This document shows, piece by piece, positions 1-11,880 of a DNA stretch of 64,000 nucleotides. The stretch is taken from positions 241,192-305,191 of the forward strand of contig BGZK01000722.1 in NCBI GenBank assembly GCA_005406025.1, given 5' to 3'. Both the position numbers and the translations under genes were made by a program. Positions within the stretch are counted from its first letter, which is position 1, and each line of letters opens with the position of its first letter. This DNA comes from Eumeta japonica (taxonomy: Eukaryota > Arthropoda > Insecta > Lepidoptera > Psychidae). The notes under the pieces are model-generated. The model was given only the letters and a program-made list of their open reading frames with translations. It ran no database searches and was not told where the DNA came from.

Positions 1-392
1 TCAAGACGGTGGAGATGCGATTTCTGCTTAATATGTGTAGTGTTTTTGAAAGATGGATATAGGAACAATAATGTCAGAGAGCGGTGTGGTTTGAAAGATG
101 TGGAGATTAGAATAGAAAAAAGGTATGTTGTGGTGGTTTGACCATCTGGATAGGAAGAAAGAATGTATGAAAGTAGACTGACAAAACGATTTTTATAGAG
201 TGAATGTGAGTGATGGAGAGGTTGTCAAGGGTCGTCCTAGAAAATCCTATGCAGACCAAATTGATGGTGTATAAAATTGGGCCCAACTTAGGCATCCGAA
301 TCCGACGAACTTATATGAATAAATTGATCAATGTCAATGAAGCAAGAGAGATACGCAAAGATTGTACCGTATCTGTCTACCCGTCTAGGTAA
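1..392 (+). mobile_element. LINE pol C-terminal tail, fragment cut by window edge
   Basis: The plus strand reads as the C-terminal tail of a non-LTR retrotransposon polyprotein, the endonuclease-reverse transcriptase type whose tail carries an LRWFGH-like block. Seen directly: EMRFLLNMC near the left edge, a degenerate tryptophan-rich block around 130-160, and an open stretch at 210-392 with NPMQTKL and RTYMNKLINVNEAREIRKD blocks typical of that tail. Stops and frame changes before position 210 show it is dead. The start lies outside the window. The family match is from memory of lepidopteran genomes; the clade (RTE-like or other) is not fixed. Confidence 0.78.
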
Positions 393-1229
393 TAGTAGTG
401 AGTTTATATTAATATATACAATATTATTAGTACAGTCACCTCTCTACAATTTACGCGTCTTTGAGCATTTAAATCTGTTTGCATATTGTTTAAAAGATGA
501 ACAAATAGGAAGCTGATAACTTTATTATGAGTAAAAAAATTGTAAATGTTAGAAAACCAAATGTAATATGTAGTAATAAACTAATCATTTACTTATATTA
601 TTAATTTAATTGTCTTACAAAAAGTTTTTCAGAGTGCTTATTATATTTCTCAAAATGTAAATATATGTAAAACTACATTATTAACTAGGTATATTAAGTT
701 CATGGAGATAAATGTTAATTGTAATTTTTTTCCAAAAGTCAATACTTTCAAATGTCTCATACTTTAGTTACTGACATTAAAAAAGGGTGAACCTACGAGT
801 ATTTCAACCCGTCTTTGCATCAACATTCTATTCTAAATGCTACTTTTTTAGAAACAAGTACCAATGAGTCGCTATATATTCTCAAAAATATATTAATTTT
901 AGCTATTTTTTCAAAACGCATAATAATAAACAAATAAAATAAAACGTATCCTGAAAACCCAGCCAAGTGCAAGATGGGCTGACGTGAAGAATATTTCGTG
1001 GTAACAATTATTTGCAATAAACATTATCTAGTTTTTTTTTAATTTGACTGAAAAATCTTTTGATTCCTTAAAATGAATCAACGCATTGCATACTGTATTT
1101 CATACAATAGTCTTAAGGTTATTTAACAAAATTCATTATTTCAAAAATTTAAAATTTCTAATTCTTCTCAATCTACCGGGCCGAATCGGTTGAAATATTC
1201 AGGATGTCTAAATTGATTAAACTCCTTTT
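391..1229. other. A+T-rich intergenic DNA, no feature seen
   Basis: Long A and T runs and only short chance frames; nothing recognisable on either strand. Confidence 0.6.
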
Positions 1230-1345
1230 ACATGCACATGCTATACACACGCACGCACACAAGCTCACGCGCGCGCGCATGCACAAACACACAAACGCAC
1301 GCACACGTATGCCTGCACTCACGCACACACACGTACACATACAGC
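1230..1345. repeat. (CA)n/(CG)n simple repeat
   Basis: Alternating purine-pyrimidine run built of cacg, caca and cgcg words, interrupted by short AT words. This composition can adopt Z-DNA. No gene adjoins it. Confidence 0.9.
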
Positions 1346-1807
1346 TATAGAGACATGACTCGAAAATGGTCTAAATAAACTTTTATGACCGTGAAACGTC
1401 AAGATCTGATAAAAACTCATTTTTTGGTAATCTGACTAAAAACATTGACTTCCCAAGTTTTGAAACATTGTCAAATTTTATAGTGGGAATTTAATATAAA
1501 TTTCATAACTGGATACAGCATATTATATAAAAATAAATACTGCAAAACAATGAGTATGCTTATCATTGACCAAAAATAATAAAAAACTCTTCATTATAAA
1601 CATTTTTTATAGTTTTTGTTGTAATGAAGATTTGTGGAAAAGCTTTTTAATAAGATGAAGACTGCCATGAAAATCTTATTAAAAATATATCAATTTTTTT
1701 TTAATAAAATGTAGAATATTTTGAAAATGATTAATCTAGGAAAATCTATAAAACATTATATAAATAGACGTTCAAAAAAGAGTTGGGTATACTAAAAAAA
1801 AGTAATG

Positions 1808-2056
1808 CCAACGTAATGGATATAGAATTTCTGCAGAGAACATGTAGTATTAAAAGATATGTATAGGGATAATGATGTAAGAAACCGGTATGATTTCAAA
1901 AAATATAGTAATTGTAGTAGAAAATAGTAGGTGGAAAGTGCTTTAGCTATTTGTAAAAGGTGGATACAAGTAGATTGTTGAAAGAAATGAGCAAATATGT
2001 AAAATTGAGGAGTTGGCGTCCTACAAAACTTATTTTGACCAAATTCATTAAGCATC
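1808..2056 (+). mobile_element. Degenerate LINE tail (second copy)
   Basis: A weak plus-strand match to the tail at the window start. The order of words is the same: VMDIEFLQRTCS at about 1815-1850, then a block matching the 'rnrcGfk' region, then an RSWRPTKLILTKF-like stretch before 2055. Many stops. It lies directly upstream of a mariner fragment, so the mariner may have inserted into or next to it. This call depends mainly on word order and could be wrong. Confidence 0.4.
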
Positions 2057-2084
2057 TAAGAAATCAAAATTGACCGATTATTAT

Positions 2085-2690
2085 TGACCGGTTATTGCTC
2101 AAGAATTGTATGCAAATGAAAATATCGTGTTTTGTCATTTGTACAAGTACGAATACCACATGATCTTACGGGAAGACACCTCATGAGCCATGTTTCCGCT
2201 TGCGATGTTCTGTTAAAACAAAACGAATCCAAATTTTAGGAACGATTGATCACGAACAATGAAAAGTGGATCACGTACGACACGAACGCACAAAAAAATT
2301 GTGGTTGAAGCACGGGCAACTTTCGAAAACAGTGATAAAACCCGATTTAGTGCGGTACAAGGAGTAATGAGATATAAAAGATATTGTTTAATATGAGATG
2401 TAAATTATAAAAGCATATAGACTTAAAAACATTGAGTACATATTCAGAACAATATCCAAATATTGTAAATATTTTGAACTTGTTTCCGACAACAAATGAT
2501 ATTAAAGCGAACAATTGAGGCAAAAGGACCTGCATTAATAACCAAAAAAGGAGGTGTTCTTTCAACATGATGAATATGACCATATATTTGATGCCGTTCA
2601 GCAAAAGTTGAGGGAGTTTGGCTGAGATATGTTCATGCATACCATAACCCGAACTCACACCTTTAGATTAATCACGTTTTGATTTCTTCA
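2085..2690 (+). mobile_element. Mariner transposase fragment, catalytically dead
   Basis: Plus-strand reading of a mariner (Tc1/mariner, cut-and-paste) transposase. DLTGRHLMSHVSACDVLLKQ leads into RLITNNEKWITYD, where the family has TGDEKW; the first catalytic Asp is replaced by Asn (NN at 2255-2260). The second catalytic region survives as FQHDE (D at 2579-2581), followed by AVQQKLREFG. The third catalytic region (HTITRTHT) has lost its SPD motif. Stops and frameshifts lie between the blocks. About 250 of the usual ~345 residues are represented. No terminal inverted repeats were found. Confidence 0.78.
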
Positions 2691-3382
2691 GAATCATACT
2701 AATCTTATAAATTTGAAAGTTTGTATGTTCGGATGCTTAGATGTTTGTTACCCAATCACGCTTTAACAGCTTAAAAGAATTAGTTAAAACGTTGCAGTAA
2801 AATAGCTAATACATCTAACTCTTTAATTTATAGATATACTAAAACTATTCCTCGAGGCTTCACTTACGTGATCGGCCAAAAGAAAAATATTTATTTATAC
2901 CGATTGGGTATTGGTAGCAATAATTTTAAAAAGGGGTTCATGTTCAACATCGCTTCGGGATCAGAAAGGCGAGCAGGGCCGACATCAAGATCAAAAGCGT
3001 TGATGACATCGTTTCTAACAAAAACTTGGCGGTATAACGTGTATTTTCGGTGTAACAATTTGTATTTTTCTCGTATGAAATCGAGTACGGCACTAAAATT
3101 GAGAATCATGGATACATTGATAACTCAATCTAATGATTTAAAAGATGAAAAAATTCATTCTATGTCCACGCAGGCGGAGCCATGGGTGAATGATGTATTT
3201 TTTTTAATAGAATCGGAATCTAGATCGGAACCAGAATGGAAATAAAGAGCTGCGCCAATCTGAGATCGAAAGAAGGAACAACTTCAGGATCGTAGTTGAC
3301 AGCGTGATCGACCGATGTGAAAGATGAAAAAAATAATACGATATCCACACGGGCGGAGCAGCGGGAAAAAGCTAGTTTTTAT
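2691..3382 (+). repeat. Lepidopteran dispersed repeat with GATCGG-type minisatellite ('gctagt' family)
   Basis: It begins 'atactaatcttataaat' and ends 'cgggcggagc...agctagtttt', the two ends of a repeat very common in Lepidoptera. The interior holds a degenerate ~12-bp minisatellite of the 'ggatcggaatcg' kind (for example 'aatcggaatctagatcgg' near 3209). The 125-codon open frame at 2868-3245 is a by-product of this repeat and is not a gene. Related copies lie at 17130, 21190, 34962, 42632, 61228 and 62113. Confidence 0.72.
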
Positions 3383-3689
3383 TTAAAATAAGGCCATCAT
3401 TTCAATTGATCCGTTTTACCATACTGTGAAGCTAGATATAGATGCAGATTAAACAAAGGCTTAACTGAATAATTATAATAAATGTATCATTTCTGAAATA
3501 TTTTCGTTCAAAATTATATTTTTATTTTAAAATTCTACTTTTCAAACAGCTTCTAAAACTAGCTTTCCTTTTGCTTTCGGTTTGTGCTTCAAAGATGAGA
3601 TACTATAATATTAACTGTATTTACCAATGCAATAAAAAGAGTAAATTTAATCTCTTGCACCAGATGAAGTTAACTCAGCACAATTTTTA
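3383..3689. other. A+T-rich spacer
   Basis: No repeat, frame or motif recognised. Confidence 0.55.
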
Positions 3690-4060
3690 GATTCCCGGCT
3701 TCGCGTTATACGCGCGATACGTATGGAACGATCCAAACTTCCTCGCGCCGGCGCCCGCTCTTCTCTTGTGTCTACGCCGCTTCTGTTGGCTCAGATTTAT
3801 TTGAACTCTGTCAAAGAAAAAGTTGTAGTTTGTTGGCAACGGGAACCCTCCGTTGGCCTCCCCACACCCCGCGCCCCCCGCCGTAGCGCCGGTGCTGCGC
3901 CTGCATTCTGGCATCAGCGCCGCTGTTTAATACACTGTCAATTGCAACACTGCCATTTGTCGCCTTAAGTGCCTGACGCATATTGTTTGTTATAAATGCA
4001 TAATAAATTTCTATAAAGTTTCGCGAGGCGAAAACTGAAAACTTTGTTTTTGTCATTGGT
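3690..4060. other. GC/CpG-rich low-repeat island, candidate cis-regulatory
   Basis: GC and CpG rise sharply against AT-rich flanks, with 'cgcgccggcgcccgc' near 3745 and C-rich words near 3865-3890. It ends in an AT shoulder with 'cataataaat', a Hox/Cdx-like word. Overlapping 75-81 codon frames occur on both strands, as expected from high GC alone, so a coding call is not supported. The regulatory role is inferred from composition only. Confidence 0.3.
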
Positions 4061-4940
4061 ATTTTATTATCGACAAATGATTATCTTATTTTATATATAT
4101 TACGTACACAAGAGATGTGAATACAATATGATTAATACTGTACTGTAAACTATTAATAATATATACCGTAAATTTATAATTACTAAATGAATACTTTAGA
4201 TTGCAGAAAATTTTGTTAAGGTTCCATAATCTACTCTGAATTCTAATAGCTCTGCCTCTGTCGGTCTCTTGCTATTTAATGACTATATATCAAAACTCTT
4301 CTCATTTCACATTTATATATATTTTATGAAAGTAGATACATTACTAACCAAAACATAGAATTTAAAAAAGAACATTTATTTTGCTGTGTGGATAGCCAAT
4401 GAAATGTAAATTATGTTCGCAAAATATATGAAAAATGTTTTATAAAACATTTTCTTTTATTCATAATTCCATTGAAAATTAAACTCTTACTGTAAATAAA
4501 ATTGCTGCCTAATTTTCATACTTCCTTGAATAAAACCAAATAAATATTTTCGCTGTCATTATGACATTCTATACACATACAAAAGCGCGCACACGCACCC
4601 GCTCATGCACGCGCATGCACATTTGCGTTAGCCCAAAAGGAGAGTTATCTCTTTAATCTGCATGTATGTATATCTGTTCCTATATTTGTTGCATCGAAGC
4701 TAATAAAGTTATTATTCGACTTCAATAAATTATACGTTGTGAAATGTATTAATGCAAACACTTTTTATGTTACGTAAAGAACTAACATAATATAAGTAAG
4801 ATGATTTATCAAAATCTTGATTTAAAAAATTTATTTCAATAATTAAATAAAGGATGATTGAAATTCAAAATAATTCTGAAGCTGGGTATTCCGTATAAAA
4901 CATTTGTCAAGATATAAGGAGTAGAGGCGGTAATTACAGT
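4061..4940. other. A+T-rich spacer with CA/CG simple repeat and a palindrome
   Basis: Contains a 22-bp perfect palindrome at 4432-4453 and a short 'cgcgcacacgcac'-type simple repeat at about 4576-4622. Nothing else recognised. Confidence 0.6.
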
Positions 4941-5095
4941 GCCGTTCGTTTTTATTAAAACACACAGAAGCTTTATCCGCGGAGAAATTCACTAAAAGGT
5001 CAAGGAGCGCGGCGCCAAACCAGTTTTCAATAAAACGGCAATCTTGACAACTGGCGGTAGCTACCTTAAGGGACAATAGGCGAATTCTTCCCGTG
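4941..5095. other. Small GC-rich island, candidate cis-regulatory
   Basis: Holds 'aaaggtcaagg', which resembles a nuclear-receptor half site, and 'ggcgccaaa', which resembles an E2F site, around 4995-5020. Repeat-free. Function inferred only from these words. Confidence 0.22.
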
Positions 5096-6348
5096 ATGTA
5101 GTAAATGACAAGAGGATATAAAAATATGAAAACTGGAAATATTTTTTGGAAATTAGCGTCAAAACACGTCTAGAATGCCGAAGCTATTATATATATCTTA
5201 CACAAAGAGCTGTTGGTGACGTCGTGTCCTTAACGCTTTTTCATCGTTCCATCTTCAGACCAAAGTATATACAATGGAGTGACGTAGAGTTTGTGTTGTG
5301 TGCGGATTATTTGATGGCAATCCGGAAAGAACAGCCTACATGGTCGAGATGTACAAAACAAAAAAAATATAGTACCTCGTTTCGACAAGGATGCAAAACG
5401 AATATTAAAAAAATGTCAATAACAGGATAAAAATGGAATAAAATGGCAATGTAATTGAAAATGGGTTGAAATATTGTTAATGAATTTTAACGGGACATTA
5501 CAGTCTCGTTTAATGCTAAAAATAATGGAAGGAGAACATAAAGGTAGTCATTTCGCTTAATAAAATATGACGAAATTAAAAAAAAACGATAAAGCATTCA
5601 TCGAGTCTACCTAAATGGGACTGTGTATGCAGATATATACTTAATCGACCTATAATTATTCTACTGTAGGTTTTGAGGGTTATTTTATTTAATAAGATAT
5701 GTTGGTATATTTATATACATAGGTTTTGCCAAATAAAAATAAAAACTACATTTTAGGTCTAAAAACGAATGGAAATAACCTATTTTCTTTGACAATCTCT
5801 TTCTATTCGATTGTGGCAATTAAAAAAACACAGATATTATTTATAACGTCTGTTTTAATGAGTGTAGTATATTTCTCTATCGATGGCTCAGTCAATCGAA
5901 ATTTTTCATTATTTTAATAGGCTATGGTTTTATAACTGTTGATTGAGTTAATGAAAACAGATTGTTAACAAAATCCCATTGTAATGCCACTGTAACATCT
6001 CGTTTTCTTATAAAATATCAAATGAAAATTTCTAGTATGTGTTGAAATTCACATTGAAAAATGTAAAGCATACTATCACTTAAGATACAAAAATTACAGC
6101 TCAGAACCTCAATAAAACTTATATAATTTTATAAATTTGTCTTCAACCTTCAATGTATATCTACATAATTCATAATTAAAAAATAACAAGATTTTAAGAA
6201 TACGTACAATTAATAGATATACTTTTTTCTTCGAAAATTTAATCGAAACTTTTTTTTTTATTTCGGCTCTCGATACTCAAATCAACTTAAATACAAGTTC
6301 TGTCTGGAAATATGTACGTAAAATATAACATGCATTATAAAAGAGCTA
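5096..6348. other. A+T-rich intergenic DNA
   Basis: Chance frames of up to 94 codons (5146-5430) show no recognised domain. No repeat identified. Confidence 0.55.
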
Positions 6349-6905
6349 ATGTACGAAAAGCAGCGTTGTTGTATGGGCAATACGATACGCGCGGCCCGAG
6401 GAGCATTTCTTTACCGAATTCCGTTACAAATTTTTGTGACGTTTCATTTTTTTTTTAAGTTAGCCCTCATCTCAAACGTACGTTATGAAGCTTTATTTCA
6501 AAACGAGATACACACAGATACAACGAACAGTCGCCGCAACGGTCCTTTTCAACCTTTTCGACTTTTAAATACGGAACCCAATAAAAACTTTTCGAACATT
6601 ATAAAGTAAATAAAGAATTTGCAGAATGACTAGAAAAGTCCTATATCTGCATCGAAACGCAAACATGTTTACGGAACGGCCGGGTATTCGGCAGATATTT
6701 TCTATCTGGCCACGAACCAGTATTCACCGAATTGTATATGTGGCTGTATATTTCACTAGTTGAATCCGTAAATATATTTTCTTCTTTCTCGATGTGCGCG
6801 GTCTATTCATTTTGTCGTTACTGGATGGCGACCATTTTATGGGAATTTTTATTATGTAGCTCATGTTCGCCGTGGTAGCAGTCCGACAGAAATTCATTGA
6901 CGATT
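6349..6905. other. Moderately GC-rich low-repeat island, candidate cis-regulatory
   Basis: Composition rises in steps (for example 'acgcgcggcccgagg' near 6390, 'acggaacggccgggt' near 6672) with no repeat ends inside. An 86-codon frame at 6349-6609 has no recognisable domain. Candidate only. Confidence 0.25.
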
Positions 6906-7355
6906 ATACTGTGTTTTCCAAAGCTTTTTGTAGTAAATCACAAGAAAAATAATATTTATGACGAATTTGATATGTTTTAATGTTCCGAAAAAAAGCAGCA
7001 GTATGGTTTTCAGGGCTCTTTACCCAAAGGCTGTCAAAAAATCCTTATTATTAAGCCTAATACGCCTTTTGTCTACCTCTCTGTCGGTATTCCACCAGCA
7101 AAGGGTTGTATTGTTTGAACAGTAATAGCTAGTTAAAAATTTCATAAAATACGTCGTATTACGGTGGATATCCTAAAAAATAGGAAAAAAAATTAAACGT
7201 TATGATATTTTTTTTATTTGTTCTATCATAAAAACTGATACAAGTGTTAAACTTGACTTTAATGCAATTTCTAGAGTAAAATAACAAATACTTAAACGGA
7301 TCAATTTCAAGTTGGGCTTGTGCTAAGAATCCTGAACTTAAGTAATTTTAGTCCC

Positions 7356-7507
7356 TAGTGGATTTAAACAAGAATAACTTAGTTGTCAAATGGAGTAACG
7401 TGGAACGTAAAGCTAATTTTAAAAGTAATTTTTTGTTAAAAGTCAGTTTAAAATGAGACGGTGGAAAAGGCCCTTAGTGGATTTAAACAAGAATAACTTA
7501 GTTGTCA
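7356..7507. repeat. 33-bp direct repeats flanking half a foldback MITE
   Basis: The same 33 bases, starting 'tagtggatttaaacaagaat', occur at 7356-7388 and 7475-7507 (period 119). Between them (7389-7474) is only the right half of the foldback MITE also found at 11330, 13942 and 26176, ending 'ggtggaaaaggccc'. Thirty-three bases is far longer than a normal target-site duplication, so a local tandem duplication with loss of the left MITE arm is more likely. Confidence 0.85.
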
Positions 7508-7870
7508 TTATAATGTTACCAATTAGTATTAAACAAGTTTCATAGTTGATTCACATAATTGAATTTGATCATATTAAACATTATATGGTTCAAATGTAAC
7601 AAGTTCTAAATAGAATTTATTAAACTGAGTCAATCACTATAATCATTTCTATGTTGGTAGTCCTCATGGTCTTCGTTAAATTTATTAAAGTGAATTAGTT
7701 ATTATAATAATTTTCTTGATGATATTGTCTAAGTATTAATTGAATTTGTTGACATAAATTAGCTGGTATAACCATTTTTCATATTCATACTGAATAAGGT
7801 CTAAATTGTTTTAGTTAACCAATAATAATAAGAGCAATATAGTTGAATAGTCAATTGAATAATGACAATC
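7475..7870 (+). repeat. Degenerate ~65-bp tandem array
   Basis: Four to five units, each opening with 'aattt(a/g)tt(a/g)a' and closing near 'aattg', lie head to tail (unit starts near 7560, 7613, 7678, 7742). Units differ at many positions, so the array is old. Its first unit overlaps the right-hand 33-bp repeat. Confidence 0.55.
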
Positions 7871-8330
7871 AATCAAAACCATCTTATTTGAAGTGTCTAA
7901 TATCTTGTTAGGCTCGTATGGAATCAAGATACTTGATCATGCGAATCATAATTTTGTTAGAAGCAACAAATTTTTTTAGAGTGCATAACCTAAAAACAGA
8001 ACAAGTTAAAGGTATGAAAGCAAAAACCTTTAAATAAAAACCCTATATACCTGTCACAAGGCAAATTTTCCGGTAGTTTGTTTTCTCGAAAAATACCCAA
8101 AGAATTCCAACTTGCTTTGGAAACGTCTCTCGGACACCGAAAAACCCACACTCCATCGTAATAAAAACTGGTTCAAGCCAAAGAGCACGAGCTGAAGTGT
8201 GTATAAACTTCATGTTAGACATCTAAACCTGTTTTCATAAATGACGCTTGTAATTAAAATTCTTTAGGATGCATACATATGATTTATAAAATCCTAATAT
8301 TATCGTAGTTGTAATGGTCCAGTTGTTCAG
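7871..8330. other. Spacer, nothing recognised
   Basis: A+T-rich to about 8080, then mixed composition. No frame or repeat identified. Confidence 0.5.
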
Positions 8331-8590
8331 AGCGTCGCATCTAAGTCAAAAGTAACTGAGTGTAATCACGACCACGGACAAACTGACCAACGTGATCTTA
8401 AGTGAAAGCAAATGACTCACTCTGTGACGCGTAGGGCGTGTTATACCATCGTGCCCCGGCATTCTCATTACATTCGTAGCACACGTCGTTAATAGGCCCA
8501 ACCCGCACTGGGCCATCGCGAGGGGTTTAAGGTTCATAGACCTCGATCTGAAATAAAAATATTGTGAGAGGATGTCTCGAAGCAATGAAC
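8331..8590 (-). repeat. Probable lepidopteran dispersed repeat, degenerate
   Basis: The minus strand reads 'tggcccagtgcgggttggg' (8500-8518), a phrase I know from a very abundant lepidopteran repeat. The surrounding ~250 bases have even composition. The plus-strand form is itself partly palindromic. Class unknown; ends not identified. Confidence 0.45.
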
Positions 8591-8689
8591 TGATTTCAAT
8601 GCGACATAATCATATTATAGTTAAGTCGACTCTGTGTGCTTAACTAACAATTACGATTATCCAAAGACTAGGAACCTTAAAAGCAGTAA

Positions 8690-8990
8690 TGCAGCGGCAT
8701 ACACACGGAATCCTACAAAACCTTCCTGGTTCGACAGCGCCCCGACGACGGTGATGAATAACAATCGCACAAAAAAAACGTCTTAGGCGCAGTGGACGCT
8801 GAGCGCTCGAATTCCGTATTCAGTCCGTATTTGTGTTTCGTCATCTATTATAAATAGCCGACGGCGCTTTATTAACATTCTCAGCGCATAATAATTTATG
8901 TTGCGTTGAGCTCCGGCAGTGCGACTCAGATTAAATTGTATGAGTCCAGATAATTATCCTGGCTTCGTGTTCGACTTTCCATCCCACTAT
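8690..8990. other. GC-rich low-repeat island, candidate cis-regulatory
   Basis: Includes 'agcgctcgaattccgtattc' near 8810, 'tttattaac' near 8870 and 'cataataatttatg' near 8887; the last two are Hox/Cdx-type words inside CpG-rich sequence. No repeat or frame. Confidence 0.3.
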
Positions 8991-10135
8991 ATGCATTGCC
9001 TTTGTGTTGTGTAGTTATGCAACATACGTGTGAAATATGGGCGCGCACACGTTTTTATATGTATGAGTGTGCGCGTGTACGTGAGATGGTGTTTGTATAT
9101 GCATGCCTGTGAATAAAACAATTTACAACAGTTGAAAATAAATAATCTTCAGTTACAGAATGTTTGACTACAATGTTTCATTACACTCATTTGCCTTTGA
9201 TTTCCACGATCTCATAAACACACTACGTGTAAAATAATACTTTATATAGTGTAGGATTATGTATGCGTCTTAAAATGTCGTTATAGACTAAAAACTATTA
9301 GGCAACAAAACTTTTAGTTGAGATCTCTCATTTGAAACATAAATAAATTTATTGATATACAACGTCGTAAAGAAGTTCGAAACAGCCGTACTTGCGACAT
9401 TATTATGATAATTAATAAAAAACATTTACTCTCCAAAAAATTTGTGAGTAAGTTTTTGATAGCAAATGCACAAATATTCTGTTTCATTTTATTCATCTAA
9501 AATATGTCAGCAGTAAGTAGTATTACTTTTTTAAGTCTTATTGACATAATTGTATTTTTTACTATAGTTCGTAGTATCTTCGAAACATTAACGATATTTA
9601 ATTGTCCAAAAATACCTATAAATGCTGTGACAATTCCCAAAACAAGTCTTCGAAGTTTATTTTTAAATTATCACGTCGATCGTTACAAAGGCATGGAAGT
9701 TATTAAAACGCTTTCTTTTGTTGCAAAAAAAAAAGTTAATTATCAAAATGGGACACCAGTGATTCACTAAAAAATTAAGCCGCCATCTGCGCCTAAATAA
9801 ATTTTAAATTTCGCCACGTAATTTACAACGTCAGCCCTCAGTTTCCTTCCCCTGCGTGTAATAGTATACTTGCTTTTCCCGAATACTTTTTGTGATGAAT
9901 ATGTACATAAATATAATCAAAAAACCTTTTTATGAAACAATGTTGTACTGTAATATGCTGTATGTCACTTCACTATTTTAAAAGTAATCTATTTGCAAAA
10001 TACATTTTACAGGTATATAAAATTTAATGAATTTATAAAATTATATTACCCGTCTTTTACTTAAAAGATATTTTCTATTTTTGCCCTTAACTTTTTCTTC
10101 ATATTAAAATATATAACTTATAAATAGTTTTTTGT
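8991..10135. other. Spacer with a short CA/GT tract
   Basis: Alternating 'gcgcacacg' and 'gtgtgcgcgtgtacgtg' words at 9043-9085 can pair with each other. The rest is A+T-rich. The 88-codon frame at 9504-9770 has AT-driven composition and no recognised domain. Confidence 0.5.
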
Positions 10136-10189
10136 TTTATAATATATAGTTTTCTATTAAAAAATGCAATTTACAAAAAAGCTCAAAAG

Positions 10190-10385
10190 ATAACGAAAGT
10201 TTTACCTGTGCCGCTATTGGGATAGCGGATGATTTATACCACCATCTTGCACCGTCTGTGTGCAATCGAAGGACTCGATTGAACAGATAAGATAGAAAAG
10301 GCAATTTTCTCACACTGAAGGTGCTCCAACTGAGAGCTACGATGTAGCTTTTGTCACAAACCTCGGCCAATCGCTACTTTACTTA
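10190..10385. other. Low-repeat island, candidate cis-regulatory
   Basis: Even base composition, a small perfect hairpin ('ccgctat' / 'atagcgg' near 10212), and no repeat. Candidate only. Confidence 0.22.
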
Positions 10386-11329
10386 TCCTACGAGACACAG
10401 GCTTCGAAATGCTTTTGTAATAGTTGTTGAGACAGAATTTTTATAAGGTATTATTTTAATCTTTCAACTATCCTCTACAGAGGAATGAAATTCAGCAATT
10501 TGATTTCAACCCAGTCTGTGATGGCACTGAAAATTTTCTCAAATATATAAATCTAAAATTAAAATAATCGGTTCAATGTGAACTGATGCTGCAACCAAAA
10601 TTCTCTTCTGATAAAGAAACTCCGACAGTTAATACGTATAGAATTGATTTAATACTTTTGACATACTCTCAGAACGATGACCTCAGAAATTGTTTATTAT
10701 TATGTTTTAGGAGGTATGATATCCAACGTAACTTTAAATAAATTATAAGCAAATAAATTGTATATAAACAGGCTTCTATTAAAATAGGTTGCAAAATATA
10801 TCGACAATATACAATTACTTATTTTTATTAAAACTTCTTTAGACACGTTAGGAGATTTTCGGATGGGTTAAATCTTGTGAGTTCGCGTCACCAACATACT
10901 ATTTCAGTATATACGAAAACGTCCTTACGCGCGTTGGACGATTTTGTATGAGTAAAATGTATATAGTATACGAGTTTTTGAGAAAATTATACTTTTAATT
11001 ATAATTCAATCCCAACTTTATTTTTGCTTTGATTAAATTTAAAGAATAAAGTTTTGCAGTTCAAACCTTAATTTGGACGTTGACTTTTAACACAAATCCA
11101 GCATGTGTTTTGATCAATAAATAAACTATATGAAAACGTATACAATTGTAGCTCGAAGTGCTGAGACTTCTGAAAAACAAACTAACGCAAATTATTTTAA
11201 TTCAGTTTTTGATATTACAAGTAATATAAAAGTCTAGTAAAAGACATTTGTTTAATAGTTTTAAGTTTTTACTTCAGCTAGCAGTTCCTAATAACTGTTT
11301 TTGGACAATAACAATGGAAAATACAGGTT
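10386..11329. other. A+T-rich spacer
   Basis: No repeat family or frame recognised. An imperfect inverted pair ('gaaaacgtcc' / 'ggacgatttt') sits at 10915-10952. Confidence 0.5.
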
Positions 11330-11500
11330 AAGGGCTTTTTCCATTTATCTACGTTTAAACTCACAAACACAAACCCACAGCTAAAAGTCAGTCTTAAAAT
11401 TCAATTTGCGTCCACGTTTTCCTTTCAACAATTGAAAGGAAGACGTGGAAAGCAGATTTTTTATTTTCAAAGTAACTTTTTGTCAAATATAAGTTAGTTG
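11330..11500. mobile_element. Foldback MITE, copy B
   Basis: Left end 'agggctttttcca', centre 'tcctttcaacaattgaaagg' (a palindrome), and a right arm mirroring the left through 'gacgtggaaa'. The outer ~25 bases of the right arm are missing compared with the copy at 26176. The element is nearly all inverted repeat and has no coding capacity. Its autonomous partner is unknown. Confidence 0.75.
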
Positions 11501-11880
11501 TTTGTATGTTCAATAGTTCTGTTCATCTTAAAACAGTCATTTACAAACTGACCTTCATTGTATATATTACATCTAATTCCTTCTTCTAATATACGTACAA
11601 TAATAAGTTTTCCTAGAATTTATGTTACTATCAATTTTGTTGCCATTCTTCTAAAATTATGGCATTTATTTCTTTGTCAATTTGTTGCTCGAATAACATT
11701 TTGTACTCATATATTTATTTTGCAATTCAAATGTTGTTTAATTATATCTTATATGTAAATTTTTATTCAATGATATTTTGTTAATTTCACACATCTTACT
11801 CTTCCCCGATGCCTTGAAAAGTGGCCTCATAAAATATTACAAAACAAGTTAAAAGCATAATTTTCAAACGCATCGCCTCT
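11501..11880. other. A+T-rich spacer
   Basis: Only an AT-rich 66-codon chance frame; nothing recognised. Confidence 0.5.

Noticed and set aside
2868..3245. 125-codon plus-strand frame as a possible gene
   Set aside because: It lies entirely inside the minisatellite-bearing dispersed repeat, and its residues reflect GATCGG-type repeats.
5146..5430. 94-codon plus-strand frame as a gene
   Set aside because: No recognised domain and no supporting splice or poly(A) context.
7356..7507. 33-bp repeats as a target-site duplication
   Set aside because: Too long for known cut-and-paste elements, and the enclosed MITE is only half an element.
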